Counted from the stretch's first letter, positions 1-8,618 are shown. The stretch is DNA of 64,000 nt from Microbacterium aurugineum (GCF_023101205.1 NZ_CP078078.1:682001-746000), one strand, 5' to 3'. The notes: a model not told the origin generated them from the letters alone. Translations and numbers: made by a program.

Positions 1-1
1 C

Positions 2-34
2 GCGGGCGCTCTCTTCTGGGCGTTCGTCGGCTGA
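2..34 (+). CDS. C-terminal end of a membrane protein, possibly MenA (partial)
   Basis: Only the last ten codons are inside the window. They read AGALFWAFVG and stop at TGA 32-34. The residues are hydrophobic and would fit the last membrane helix of an integral membrane protein. The convergent neighbour is a DUF4229 protein, a family often found next to menA (1,4-dihydroxy-2-naphthoate polyprenyltransferase) in actinobacteria, and other men genes lie at 20-25 kb. The identity is an inference from context; the fragment is too short to assign by sequence. Confidence 0.3.
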   Translation, partial: AGALFWAFVG

Positions 35-49
35 CCCGGCGCGCGAGAG

Positions 50-355
50 TCAGACCCGCGGGTCGTCGTCGACGGATTCGTTCGCATCGTCGATGGCCCG
101 GTCCTCGGCCTCCGCGTCGGCCTGACCACCGGAGGAGCGGCTCTCCCGACGCTCCTGCAAGCGGGCGGAGACGTCGGTGAGGGGCGTGCGCAGGAACAGC
201 ATCGAGATGCTCATCCCGATGAGGGCGGCGAAGATCGCCGCGAGCCACCAGAACTCGCGGAAGATCGGGAGGAAGAACCACAGGATGGCGAGCGGCACCA
301 GGAATGCCAGCAGCCGCAGCACGGTGTAGACGAGGAAAGGGGCGGGCTTCTTCAC
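50..355 (-). CDS. DUF4229 family small membrane protein
   Basis: A 101-residue protein with two predicted membrane helices (about residues 8-28 and 35-55) followed by a hydrophilic, Arg/Glu/Asp-rich cytoplasmic tail. Length and layout match the actinobacterial DUF4229 family, whose function is unknown. The GTG start at 353-355 has no Shine-Dalgarno. A TAGACT -10 box (362-367, minus strand) ends 6 nt before it, so the mRNA is probably leaderless. It converges on the gene ending at 34. Family assignment is from overall pattern and no catalytic residues are visible. Confidence 0.75.
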   Translation of the reverse strand: MKKPAPFLVYTVLRLLAFLVPLAILWFFLPIFREFWWLAAIFAALIGMSISMLFLRTPLTDVSARLQERRESRSSGGQADAEAEDRAIDDANESVDDDPRV

Positions 356-364
356 CCCTTCAGT

Positions 365-1291
365 CTACGTTCGCTGTGCTTTGCCTCCGTCGCCGATGCC
401 CAGGTGAGCGAAGGGGATGCCACGCACCACGCGCCGCCAGGGGTGTTCGCCCAGCGTCCACAGCAGCTCGGCGTCGAGGTCGAGTGCGAGGTCCTCGCAG
501 CCGACCGGCAGTGCCGCGCGATCTCGGGTGAGCGCGGACTGCGGACCGCTCCACAGCACGCCGGGGTGCAACTGGTCGGACTGTGACACGAAGTAGCGGT
601 CGCCCCACCGCACCGCCCCTTGCATGCGGGCGATGTCGGGGGCGAAGCGGTCCGTTTCGAGGAAGGCGTCCTCAGGGTCCTCGGGGATGGAGAACTCGCC
701 GATCCGGCCGCTGCCGTCGGTGCGGTGCTCGCCGATGAGCACGCGTCGGAGGGGAGAGCCGTCGTCGTCGAACACCCGGCCGAGGAAGGAGCAGCGCAGA
801 GCGACCGGATGCACGGCGGCGCGCACGGCCACGAGCGCGGTGGCACGGCTCCTACGGGCGCGCGCTCCGGCGAGTCGTCGGGCGTCGGCGCCGCGGACCT
901 GGCGGATGTCGGAGAGGTCGAACTCCCAGATGCCGCGTCCCGTCGCCGCGACGAACAATCGATCCCCGAACCAGGCGAGGCCACCGGCGTGGATCGGCGC
1001 CGGCTCGAGCTCGCCGTCGTCCCCGGTGACCACGAGGACGATGTCCAGGTGTCGCGCGCGTTCCCGGTCGACGAGGGTGACGCGGGAGGCGAGATGGACG
1101 CCGTCGAGGCGCTGCCGGAACCAGCTCACGGCGATCGTGGGGCGGTCGCGCCAGCTGCCGAGGTCGATGCCCTGGGGGTACCAGCGGCGGGTCCACGTGC
1201 GGGCCGAGAGCCAGCGCAGCTCGAGGGCGTCGCGCCGTCTCCACCGCACCGGGCGCCAGGTCGATCCGAAGGGCCAGAGCATGCTCCTCAT
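365..1291 (-). CDS. uncharacterised protein, possibly beta-propeller-like
   Basis: A 308-residue soluble protein with no signal peptide or membrane helix. It is rich in Trp, Arg and Asp. Short blade-like segments recur, such as GGLAWFGDRLFVAATGRG near the middle and WGDRYFVSQSDQLHPG later, which would fit a repeat of beta strands; this fold is a guess. I chose ATG 1291 because the region upstream reads as non-coding basic sequence and an AGGG lies about 6 nt before it. It ends just before the DUF4229 gene on the same strand. Similar uncharacterised proteins seem to occur in other actinobacteria, but I assign no function. Confidence 0.6.
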   Translation of the reverse strand: MRSMLWPFGSTWRPVRWRRRDALELRWLSARTWTRRWYPQGIDLGSWRDRPTIAVSWFRQRLDGVHLASRVTLVDRERARHLDIVLVVTGDDGELEPAPIHAGGLAWFGDRLFVAATGRGIWEFDLSDIRQVRGADARRLAGARARRSRATALVAVRAAVHPVALRCSFLGRVFDDDGSPLRRVLIGEHRTDGSGRIGEFSIPEDPEDAFLETDRFAPDIARMQGAVRWGDRYFVSQSDQLHPGVLWSGPQSALTRDRAALPVGCEDLALDLDAELLWTLGEHPWRRVVRGIPFAHLGIGDGGKAQRT

Positions 1292-1401
1292 CGTCCCTGA
1301 TCCGAGGGCGTTGCCGAAACCCAGACGCGTCGTGCGGTTGTCGGTGTGTCGTGGGACGACATGCTGACGGGCCGACGCCGCGTCCGGGTTTCGCACTCGC
1401 G

Positions 1402-2181
1402 TCAACTGCTGCGACGGATGGCGCGTACGCCGACGGCCAGTCCGACGACCGCGACCGCGAGCGCCGAGAGCCAGCCCCACATCACTGTCTCATCCCCGAG
1501 GTCGCCTGCGAAGAGTGCGCGCTCAGCCTGCACGACCCAGTTCACCGGGTTGAACGAGGCGACCACTCGCATCCATCCAGGCGCCGCGTCCAGCGGCAAC
1601 AGCATCCCCGACAGGATCAGGAGCGGGAAGATCAACGATTGCTGCACCCCCCAGAAGAGCCACTCCCGGTCCTTCGTCGCCAGCGCGAGCGAGTACGACA
1701 GTGAGCCGAGGCCCACCCCGAACACGGCCAGCAAGGCCAGCCCGATGAGCAGGCCGGGGACGTCGACCGTGAATCCGAAGGGCCACGCGATCAGGACGAT
1801 CACGAGTGCCTGCACGACGATGGGCGCGATCTCCTTGAGTGCACGGCCGATCAGCAGCGAGGAGCGGGCGAGCGGGGCGACCAGTGTGCGCTCGTGCGAG
1901 CCGGTCATCATCTCGTACTGCAGGTTCGATCCTGTGGACCCGGTGCCGAACAGCACGATCATCACTAGCACGCCCGGCACGAACCAGGCCAGGGTCTCGC
2001 CGGCCGGTCGCCCGGAGTCGCCGATCAACAGCGGGGCGAACAGTCCCAGGAAGATGAGCGGCTGCAAGAGGCTGAAGATCAGCGTGAACGGGTCGCGCAG
2101 AACGGGCTTGAGCTCCCGGCTCAGCACATTGCCGGTGTCGCGCGCGAGGTTCGGGCGCACGCGTGTGTCGTTGTCGGTCAT
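1402..2181 (-). CDS. ABC-2 type transporter permease (DrrB-like)
   Basis: A 259-residue integral membrane protein with about six hydrophobic helices and the typical ABC-2 exporter layout: a cytoplasmic N-terminus, a first helix near residues 40-60 and a C-terminal helix ending in a short basic tail. It should form the membrane channel of a drug or lipid exporter with the ATPase encoded just upstream. Its ATG overlaps the ATPase stop by four bases (ATGA at 2178-2181), which implies translational coupling. The family resembles daunorubicin-type DrrAB exporters; the substrate cannot be read from sequence. Confidence 0.88.
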   Translation of the reverse strand: MTDNDTRVRPNLARDTGNVLSRELKPVLRDPFTLIFSLLQPLIFLGLFAPLLIGDSGRPAGETLAWFVPGVLVMIVLFGTGSTGSNLQYEMMTGSHERTLVAPLARSSLLIGRALKEIAPIVVQALVIVLIAWPFGFTVDVPGLLIGLALLAVFGVGLGSLSYSLALATKDREWLFWGVQQSLIFPLLILSGMLLPLDAAPGWMRVVASFNPVNWVVQAERALFAGDLGDETVMWGWLSALAVAVVGLAVGVRAIRRSS

Positions 2182-3218
2182 GAGTGGACTCCTGTCATGT
2201 CGTTCCCCGAGAGGGAGGGTGCGGGATCGGGCGAGTCGACGGCGGCCTCGGCGCCCTCTCCGGCCTCGCGCAGGGTGCGTCCGGTGAGAGCGAGGAACAC
2301 GTCGTCGAGGGTGGGTGGCACTCCGGTCGCCCGATGGACGGTGATGCCGGCGGCGTCGAGTTCTCGCACGACCACCGGGAGCAGCCTGTCGCCCTCCGGG
2401 ACCGCGAGCGAGATCTCGGAGTCTTCGACCGTGACCTCAGCCGCGCTGAGACGAGCGACCACGCTCCGCGCGCTCGCCGCGTCGGCAGCATCCGCGAATC
2501 CGAACGTCAGCACGTCTCCGGCGAGCTTCGCCTTGAGGGAGGTGGCGTCGTCGTCCGCGATGATGCGGCCCTTGTCCATGACCATCACTCGTTCGGCGTA
2601 ACGGTCGGCCTCTTCCAAGTAGTGCGTGGTGAGGAAGACGGTTGTGCCGTGCTGGGTGCGCAGGTCGAGGATGTGCTCCCAGAGGTTGGCCCTGCTCTGC
2701 GGGTCGAGTCCGGTGGAGGGCTCGTCGAGGAAGATCAGGGGCGGAGCGTGCATGAGCCCCAGCGCGATGTCGAGTCGACGCTTCTGCCCGCCGCTGAGTT
2801 GCTGCACGCTGCGGTTCGCGAAAGAGGTGAGATCGAGCGATTCGATGAGCTCGCTCGCCCGCCGTGCGCTGTCCCGGCGAGACATCCCGTAGAACGCGCC
2901 CTGGCTCAGCAGCTCATCCCGAACGCGTTGCGAGAAGCTGCCGCTCGTCAGCTGCCCGACGTAGCCGATGCGCGCGCGCACCCCGGCTGCGTCCGTGCGG
3001 ATGTCGTGTCCGACGATCGTCGCGCGACCGGAGGTCGGCGGGATCAGAGTGGTCAGCATCCGGAGGGTGGTCGATTTGCCTGCGCCGTTCGGGCCGAGGA
3101 AGGCGACGAGCTCGCCGCGCACGGCGGTGAAGGAGACATCGGTCACCGCGTGCACCGGTGTCTTCTTGACGGTGAAGACCTTGGTCAGGCCTTCGGTCTC
3201 GATGAGGGATTCGTTCAT
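2178..3218 (-). CDS. ABC transporter ATP-binding protein (DrrA family)
   Basis: A 346-residue ATPase that powers the permease at 1402-2181. Visible motifs are Walker A GPNGAGKST (residues 42-50), the signature LSGGQ (141-145), Walker B LIFLDEP (161-167) and the H-loop His199. A C-terminal region of about 110 residues follows the nucleotide-binding domain, as in DrrA-type exporters. I chose ATG 3218 because the protein begins there with a normal family N-terminus. There is no Shine-Dalgarno, but a TACGCT -10 box (3226-3231) ends 7 nt upstream, so translation is probably leaderless. It is divergent from the WYL regulator at 3282, which is the likely regulator. Confidence 0.92.
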   Translation of the reverse strand: MNESLIETEGLTKVFTVKKTPVHAVTDVSFTAVRGELVAFLGPNGAGKSTTLRMLTTLIPPTSGRATIVGHDIRTDAAGVRARIGYVGQLTSGSFSQRVRDELLSQGAFYGMSRRDSARRASELIESLDLTSFANRSVQQLSGGQKRRLDIALGLMHAPPLIFLDEPSTGLDPQSRANLWEHILDLRTQHGTTVFLTTHYLEEADRYAERVMVMDKGRIIADDDATSLKAKLAGDVLTFGFADAADAASARSVVARLSAAEVTVEDSEISLAVPEGDRLLPVVVRELDAAGITVHRATGVPPTLDDVFLALTGRTLREAGEGAEAAVDSPDPAPSLSGNDMTGVHS

Positions 3219-3225
3219 GAGGGGG

Positions 3226-3231
3226 AGCGTA
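3226..3231 (-). promoter_or_regulatory. -10 box for the leaderless ABC exporter operon
   Basis: TACGCT on the minus strand, 7 nt before ATG 3218. The region 3219-3281 is shared with the divergent WYL regulator, which has a weaker CAATCT box at 3269-3274, 7 nt before its own ATG. Confidence 0.55.
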
Positions 3232-3281
3232 GAAAGAAATGCGGACAGATCTCGTCCTCGTTGTCTGGCAATCTGTGACGC

Positions 3282-4268
3282 ATGACCGACACGACCGCCC
3301 GCGCCCTCGCTCTGCTCAATCTGCTGCAGACGCACAGACATTGGCCGGGAGCCGAGCTCGCGACACGCCTGGGCGTCACCGAGCGCACAGTGCGTCGCGA
3401 CGTCGATCGTCTGCGGGAGCTCGGTTACCGGGTGGAGTCGACGCCCGGGGCTGCGGGTGGTTATCGATTGGAGGCCGGGAGCGCCGTGCCGCCACTGCTG
3501 CTCAACGACGATGAGGCGGTGACCATGGCCATCGGGCTGCGGGTGGCTGCCACTCAGCAGCTGGTCGGGGGGCCGGATGTCACGCTCACGGCGCTCGCGA
3601 AGCTCGAACAGGTGCTGCCTTCGGCATTGCGACAGCGGGTCAACGCGCTCGCCGCGTCGGTGCAGGCGCCCCGTATCGGCGATGCTCCGGTGGTCTCGCC
3701 GGAGGTGCTCGGAGAGATCGCCCTCGCCACGCGCGACACAGAACGGTTGCGGCTGCGCTACGTGGACGGGGAAGGGCAGGAGAGCGTCCGCCGGGTCGAG
3801 CCACATGCTCTCGCACCGGCCGGCCGCAAGTGGTTCCTGCTGTGTTGGGATCTCGATCGTGACGATTGGCGCACTTTCCGAGTGGACCGCATCGTGTCGG
3901 TCGAGCACACCCGCGTGCTGTTCAGCCGGCACGAGATCACCGAACAGGAGATCGAAGAGCGCGTGCTCGTGGCGGCGTCCTGGTCGCCGCAGAACGTCAC
4001 GGCAGCGGCCGTGATGGAGCTGCCGCTCGCCGAGGTGCAGGAGCGTTTCGGGCCGTGGTGGGAGGGGGCGACGCCCGTGGGCGACGACCGCACGCACTGG
4101 CCGGTCGGCGGCTCCGATTGGCGGGAGGCCATGTATGGACTGCTCTGGATCCCCGAGGGGGTCGAGTACACGGTGGCGCTGTCCGAGCCGCATCGCAGCG
4201 AGCTGCGCGAGGCCGTCGGACGGCTGCTGCGCGCCCTCGACGCTGCTGCGCCGGATGAACTCGAGTGA
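3282..4268 (+). CDS. YafY-type HTH/WYL-domain transcriptional regulator
   Basis: A 328-residue regulator. Residues about 1-60 form a winged helix-turn-helix with the recognition segment GVTERTVRRDVDRL, typical of the HTH_11 family. Residues about 140-210 form the WYL domain, including GRKWFLLCWDLDRDDWRTF, and a WCX-like C-terminal part follows. WYL proteins sense small ligands or nucleic acids and usually control a neighbouring operon; here that would be the divergent DrrAB-like exporter. The start at ATG 3282 lacks a Shine-Dalgarno and appears leaderless. The target is inferred from position. Confidence 0.9.
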   Translation: MTDTTARALALLNLLQTHRHWPGAELATRLGVTERTVRRDVDRLRELGYRVESTPGAAGGYRLEAGSAVPPLLLNDDEAVTMAIGLRVAATQQLVGGPDVTLTALAKLEQVLPSALRQRVNALAASVQAPRIGDAPVVSPEVLGEIALATRDTERLRLRYVDGEGQESVRRVEPHALAPAGRKWFLLCWDLDRDDWRTFRVDRIVSVEHTRVLFSRHEITEQEIEERVLVAASWSPQNVTAAAVMELPLAEVQERFGPWWEGATPVGDDRTHWPVGGSDWREAMYGLLWIPEGVEYTVALSEPHRSELREAVGRLLRALDAAAPDELE

Positions 4269-4353
4269 CGGGCCGGTCATCCGAAGACTCGGAGCGTCAT
4301 CCCAGGAAACGGTTCTAGCGAGGAAGATCACGGCCGGGTAACGTCGTTCGCAT

Positions 4354-4429
4354 CGCGGCGATCCGGGTGGTCCCGGGCCTCAGCTCATACCTGACGGCGT
4401 TGCGGGTTCGACTCCCGCCGTCGCGTCCA
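4354..4429 (+). tRNA. tRNA-like element with CAT anticodon (possibly degenerate)
   Basis: A 76-nt segment folds as a cloverleaf. The acceptor stem is CGCGGCG (4354-4360) with CGTCGCG (4419-4425), six Watson-Crick pairs and one G-U. The D stem is CCGG with CCGG. The anticodon stem is TCAG (4380-4383) with CTGA (4391-4394) around the loop CTCATAC, which puts CAT at 4386-4388 after T33. The T arm is GCGGG-TTCGACT-CCCGC (4402-4418). A discriminator T and an encoded CCA follow (4427-4429). A TAACGT -10 box (4339-4344) ends 9 nt before the 5' end. Oddities are A instead of T at position 8, a six-base D loop, a C-C mismatch at the top of the anticodon stem and a six-base variable loop. It could be a divergent Met-type tRNA or a tRNA remnant. 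Confidence 0.5.
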
Positions 4430-4500
4430 CTTCTCCCGACGGTCCGCCACACCTCCTCCCGTGCGGGCGAGGGGATCTTGCGCGCAGGGGTCCGCGTGCC

Positions 4501-4506
4501 TAGCTT
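4501..4506 (+). promoter_or_regulatory. -10 box upstream of the leader peptide and DUF389 gene
   Basis: TAGCTT ends exactly 6 nt before ATG 4513, the spacing seen at other leaderless starts in this window. The first AUG of the transcript would therefore be 4513 rather than the DUF389 start at 4551. Confidence 0.5.
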
Positions 4507-4512
4507 TCGGTC

Positions 4513-4563
4513 ATGACGAGAACACGAGGCGCGGAGACGGGGTCCGCGGCATGTCGAGACTGA
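4513..4563 (+). CDS. putative leaderless leader peptide (16 aa)
   Basis: ATG 4513 to TGA 4561 encodes MTRTRGAETGSAACRD. The ATG sits 6 nt after a TAGCTT -10 box, so ribosomes could start at the 5' end of the transcript. The frame differs from that of the DUF389 gene, whose ATG (4551) lies inside the last codons of this peptide and whose own Shine-Dalgarno is weak (GGAG about 14 nt upstream). The overlap would couple translation of the two. No conservation evidence is available, so this remains a candidate. Confidence 0.4.
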   Translation: MTRTRGAETGSAACRD

Positions 4564-5552
4564 CGCAGACTCTGATCCCGCCGTCGCAGCGGCTGTCGGC
4601 CGAGGCGCTGGACGATGCGCTGAACCTGGGCGCCGGAGACGCCCTCAGCAAGCGGACGGGCTTCCTCATCATGCTCACGCTCTCCGGCGTGATCGCGATC
4701 GCGGGAGTGCTGACCGACTCGACGGCGACCGTGATCGGGGCGATGATCATCGCCCCGCTGGGCACACCGATCCTCGGCATCGCCTGGGGGATCGTCACCG
4801 GCCATCCGCGGAGGGTCCTCTCGTCAATCCTGTGGGTCCTCAGCGGGGTCGTCATCGTCATCGCGCTCGGATTGGTGTTCGCGGTCTTCGTCGCGACCCC
4901 GGAGAGCCTGTCCACCAACTCGCAGGTGATCGGACGCACCTCGCCGAGCCTGATGGATCTGATGGCCGCGCTGGCGACCGGGTTCGCCGGCGGATTCGCG
5001 ATGTGCCGCAAGGACCTGAGCGCGGTGATGCCGGGCGTCGCGATCGCGATCTCCCTCGTGCCGCCGCTCGGTGTGGTCGGCGTGTGCGCGGGGCAGGGGC
5101 AGTGGCCCGAGGCGCTCGGTGCTCTCGTCCTGTTCCTCTCGAACGTGTTCGCGCTGGTGATCGCGGGCAGCATCGTGTTCACGGTGGCGGGGTACGCGCG
5201 GGACCCCGGTTCTTCGCCCACCGCCGATCGGCGCCGGGCCTATGCGATCGTCGTGACGCTGGCCCTGATCATCGCTCTCCCGCTGGCGGCGAACTCGATC
5301 GCCTCGATCGCGGTCGCCCGCTGGTCGGTCAGCATCCGGAATGTGACGGCCGACTGGCTCGGAGACGAGAGCGGCGGTCACATCCACGGGCCGGTGCAGT
5401 GGAGCGGGCTGACGGCCACGGTCTCCCTCACCACCCCAGACGGCTCGACTCCGCCGCTGGACGACCTTCAGGAGGAGATCGCCAAGACCGTGCCCTCGTA
5501 CATCGGGGTCGTCGTCGACGCGGGTCAGGGGACCGAGCTCGTCGTGCAGTGA
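4551..5552 (+). CDS. DUF389 family membrane protein
   Basis: A 333-residue membrane protein of the DUF389 (TIGR00341-like) family. The hallmark segment STATVIGAMIIAPLGTPILG lies early in the protein, followed by about six hydrophobic helices and a soluble C-terminal tail of about 80 residues. The function is unknown; a transport role is often assumed. I chose ATG 4551 because the family N-terminus (MSRLTQTL) begins there. It lies inside a possible leader peptide frame. It converges on the dacB-like operon ending at 5586. Confidence 0.85.
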   Translation: MSRLTQTLIPPSQRLSAEALDDALNLGAGDALSKRTGFLIMLTLSGVIAIAGVLTDSTATVIGAMIIAPLGTPILGIAWGIVTGHPRRVLSSILWVLSGVVIVIALGLVFAVFVATPESLSTNSQVIGRTSPSLMDLMAALATGFAGGFAMCRKDLSAVMPGVAIAISLVPPLGVVGVCAGQGQWPEALGALVLFLSNVFALVIAGSIVFTVAGYARDPGSSPTADRRRAYAIVVTLALIIALPLAANSIASIAVARWSVSIRNVTADWLGDESGGHIHGPVQWSGLTATVSLTTPDGSTPPLDDLQEEIAKTVPSYIGVVVDAGQGTELVVQ

Positions 5553-5585
5553 GCGCCCCCATGCGTAGGGAACGACCCCGCGTTG

Positions 5586-7166
5586 TCAGAAGGCCTGCTG
5601 GATGATCGCGGTCACGGCGCCGACGTCGTCATTCGCGTCGAGGATGCCGTCCAGGTCGTCGAAGAACCCCTGGGTGACGATGATCGTGAAAGCGAGGTCG
5701 CGTCCGGACGCCGTCTCCATGACGCCGCCGAGTGTCTTGGTGGCGAGTCGGAAGCGCTGGTTGAAGGCGTCCCAGTTGAGGAGGGTGCCGGTCTTCGCGA
5801 ACACCTTGCCCGCGGCCGGACCGTCGGCCCCGACCATCGCGAGCGAGCCGTCGACGCCGAGCACCGGCAGCGTGGCCTTCCAACGTTCGGCGTCAGGGCG
5901 CTGGGCCATCAACGTCTGGATCTGCAGGGCATTCGCCGGTGTCACGTAGTTCCCCTCGAGACCCGAGCCGTCGATGAGCGCTGCTCCGGTGACGTCGAGC
6001 CCGGCGTCCTTCCAGATCTCGCCGGCGATCGGCATGCCCGCGTCGCATTCCGAGTCGCCGCGCTCCACCGCGAGACGGCAGACGAGCGTCTGCGCACCGC
6101 GGTTGTAGCTGATCTTCATGACATACGTGACCTCCTCCGCGAGGGGGAGTGACTCCAGCTCCGCGACCGTCGGCATGGTGTCGACCTCCGCGCGCTCGGC
6201 GAGTTCCGTCCCGGGGTTCGTGGCGAGCGGATCGGCGGCCACCGCGACGTCGGCGCGCCCGAGGGCTTCGATGAACGCCGTGCGTGCGAAGGTGGCGGGG
6301 TCGTCGAACGCATAGACCTTGAGCTGCGGCTCGCTGTCGGCCGCGATGGTGCCCGACAGGACGACTTCGCCGTCGTGCGAGGACTCGTCGATGGTGATGT
6401 CGGTCGTGCCCCCGGCCTCCACGGTCTCGACAGTCGAGGTGACGGTCCACGGTGAGACGGCGGGGGTCAACGTCGTTCCGGCGGGCTCTCCGGGCTCCGT
6501 CGGCTGCACCATCACGTCGACCAGATTCTGGTTGATGACGGTCGGGGTCACCGCTTGCCCGCCGAGCGTGCCCGTGAAGAGACGGTCGTCCACCACCACG
6601 TCACCGACGACCGAATCGATGCCCGACGCCTTCACCTGCGCGGCGAGCTCGTTCAGCCCGGAGAGGGGATCCTGGGGCGTGAGCGTCGAGCCGGGGAGGA
6701 AGTTCGCGTCGTTGTGGTCGAGGTTCGTGAAGTCCACGCCTCCGTCGTCCTTCGTGCGTCCACCCATCGTGAGGTCGCCCATCCCCACGAGCACGAGATC
6801 GCCGGCGAGGACACCAGCCGTGACCTCGCCGGTGCGCTTGACCGGTGTCGTGATGGTGTGGTCAGGACCCCACTCGAGCCATGCGGCTCCGGCGCTGTAG
6901 GACTTGGCGAAGGAGCCTGGCTCCACCATCCGGTCCGCGCCGAGATCGATGAGCACCTCTCCGGTCTCGAGGTCGTGCACGGCGATCGACCAGGTGGCGT
7001 GCTCGTACCGGTCCTGGTTCATCACGTCCAGCGCGGCGTCCGGAAGGCCGTCGACGGCCCAGGGGTCGGTGGGGGCCTCCGTGGTGCATGCGGTCGCGCC
7101 GGCGAGGACGAGCGCCGCCACCGCTGCGACCGTGGCGCCGCGCCGGAGAAAGACCGCCGCGTTCAT
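5586..7166 (-). CDS. dacB: D-alanyl-D-alanine carboxypeptidase, PBP4/DacB type
   Basis: A 526-residue exported enzyme of peptidase family S13 that trims or cleaves peptide cross-links in peptidoglycan. The N-terminus is a signal sequence ending near Cys27 (a lipobox-like but weak ATAC). The penicillin-binding motifs are SFAK (Ser85, Lys88), SYN (353-355) and KTG (458-460); the DGSGL segment (399-403) typical of DacB is also present. The SxN box reads SYNRGAQ rather than the common SDN. The insertion between the first two motifs matches the large domain of PBP4-type enzymes. The start at ATG 7166 overlaps the stop of the upstream hydrolase (ATGA), so the two are one operon. Confidence 0.88.
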   Translation of the reverse strand: MNAAVFLRRGATVAAVAALVLAGATACTTEAPTDPWAVDGLPDAALDVMNQDRYEHATWSIAVHDLETGEVLIDLGADRMVEPGSFAKSYSAGAAWLEWGPDHTITTPVKRTGEVTAGVLAGDLVLVGMGDLTMGGRTKDDGGVDFTNLDHNDANFLPGSTLTPQDPLSGLNELAAQVKASGIDSVVGDVVVDDRLFTGTLGGQAVTPTVINQNLVDVMVQPTEPGEPAGTTLTPAVSPWTVTSTVETVEAGGTTDITIDESSHDGEVVLSGTIAADSEPQLKVYAFDDPATFARTAFIEALGRADVAVAADPLATNPGTELAERAEVDTMPTVAELESLPLAEEVTYVMKISYNRGAQTLVCRLAVERGDSECDAGMPIAGEIWKDAGLDVTGAALIDGSGLEGNYVTPANALQIQTLMAQRPDAERWKATLPVLGVDGSLAMVGADGPAAGKVFAKTGTLLNWDAFNQRFRLATKTLGGVMETASGRDLAFTIIVTQGFFDDLDGILDANDDVGAVTAIIQQAF

Positions 7167-8428
7167 TCGGCGTTCCGATCGGCGAGGAGATCCGCGATCC
7201 GACGGAACGTCTGATCCGCAGGATGCGCCTTCGGAACCACGTTCGATTCGTTCATGAACACGGCGACGTTCGTGCCCGTCTCGGGGTCGTGGAACACCGC
7301 CGCGGTGAAGCCCAAGCCCTCGCCGTTGTGCCCCCACCAGCCCTTCGTCTCACCGATGCCCAGGGCGTATCGATCGTAGGGAGGTCCCTGGTCGAGGGGT
7401 GCCCCGTCCTGGCGTTCGGCTTGTGTGGAGGGCTCGAGGAGGAGGCCGGAGCCCAGCGCTTCCGCCCAGACACGGGCGTCGTCGAGCGTGGACACCATCG
7501 ACCCGGCCGGTCCGTAGATCGACAGGTTGTCGTTCTGCACGACCTGCTCGCCGTCCAGCATCACGTGGCCGAGCGGATGCTCGGTCCACGTCGTGGCATC
7601 CAGGGTGTACCGCGTGCCGTTCTGTCCGAGCGGCTCCAGGATCCGCTCGTCGAGTGCCGCCTGGAACGGTTGTCCTGTGACCTGCTCGACGACCGCACCG
7701 AGGAGGTTGGTGTTCGCATTCGTGTAGATCCGCTGTGTGCCCGGTGCGAACTGCGCAGGCTGGTCGACGAGGAATCCGTTGAGCTGGTCGAGGGTGAAGA
7801 TCGTCGACTCGTCGGCGCTGTAGGCCGCGCCGAAGCCCTCGGTCGTGGTGTAATCCGCGTTGCCGCTCGACATGTCGGCGAGCTGGCGGATCGTGATGCT
7901 GTCACCGTTCGTGATGCCGTCGACGTACTGGTCGATCGTGTCGTCGAGGCTGATCTCGCCCGCGTCGACGAGCTGGAGGATCAGGGTCACGGTGTACGAC
8001 TTGGTGACGCTTCGCAGGGGCCAGGTCATGTCGAGCGATACCGGCACCTCGCCCTCGATGTCGGCGAGGCCGAAGGCCGAGGTCCACGAGCCCTCGCCCG
8101 GAATCCATACGCCGACCGCGGCGCCGGGCACCGCGTACTCGGCCATCGCTTGGTCGACGATCTGCTGCAGCGCGGTCTGCGTCTCGTCGGGCAGCGTACC
8201 CTCGGGCGCCGCGGGGCGGAGCGTGCCGGAGGTCTCGGAACCGCCGCTGGTGCTCGCTGCCGGTGTCGGTGCCCCGCTGCACCCCGCCAGCAGCACGGCG
8301 AAGATCGCGACTGTGGCGAGACCGGTGACGGCCCGCGCGCGGGCACCGTCAGCGTCGGTCCGGGGAGCCCGCGTGCGTGCGCGCGTGCGCGCAGACGTGA
8401 GCAGCGGGCGTCGGGTGCGGTGCGTCAT
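7163..8428 (-). CDS. serine hydrolase, class C beta-lactamase-like lipoprotein
   Basis: A 421-residue protein of the beta-lactamase/D-aminopeptidase (S12) family. A basic N-terminus of about 35 residues precedes a signal sequence ending in the lipobox LLAGC (Cys50). Catalytic motifs are SVTK (Ser140, Lys143), YTN (235-237) and the C-terminal GHNG (366-369). It is probably anchored outside the membrane and cuts D-amino-acid peptides or esters; beta-lactamase activity cannot be claimed. It is translationally coupled to the carboxypeptidase at 5586, which suggests a shared role in cell-wall turnover. A GGGAG lies about 8 nt before ATG 8428. Confidence 0.88.
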   Translation of the reverse strand: MTHRTRRPLLTSARTRARTRAPRTDADGARARAVTGLATVAIFAVLLAGCSGAPTPAASTSGGSETSGTLRPAAPEGTLPDETQTALQQIVDQAMAEYAVPGAAVGVWIPGEGSWTSAFGLADIEGEVPVSLDMTWPLRSVTKSYTVTLILQLVDAGEISLDDTIDQYVDGITNGDSITIRQLADMSSGNADYTTTEGFGAAYSADESTIFTLDQLNGFLVDQPAQFAPGTQRIYTNANTNLLGAVVEQVTGQPFQAALDERILEPLGQNGTRYTLDATTWTEHPLGHVMLDGEQVVQNDNLSIYGPAGSMVSTLDDARVWAEALGSGLLLEPSTQAERQDGAPLDQGPPYDRYALGIGETKGWWGHNGEGLGFTAAVFHDPETGTNVAVFMNESNVVPKAHPADQTFRRIADLLADRNAE

Positions 8429-8618
8429 GGGTCTCCCAGCGTGAGATTCGGCGGGCGATGGCCCACCCCAGCCACTGTGGTGCACAGCGGCGCCCGCAGC
8501 AATGGACCCCGGTCGCCTCTTCGGAATGGCGACTCAGGTCTATGGCCGCCGGGGAACGCGCCGGTGAGGCTGGGGCCTGGCAGGGAGGGGACCGTTCGGT
8601 CCGCCCGCGCTCAGTGTC

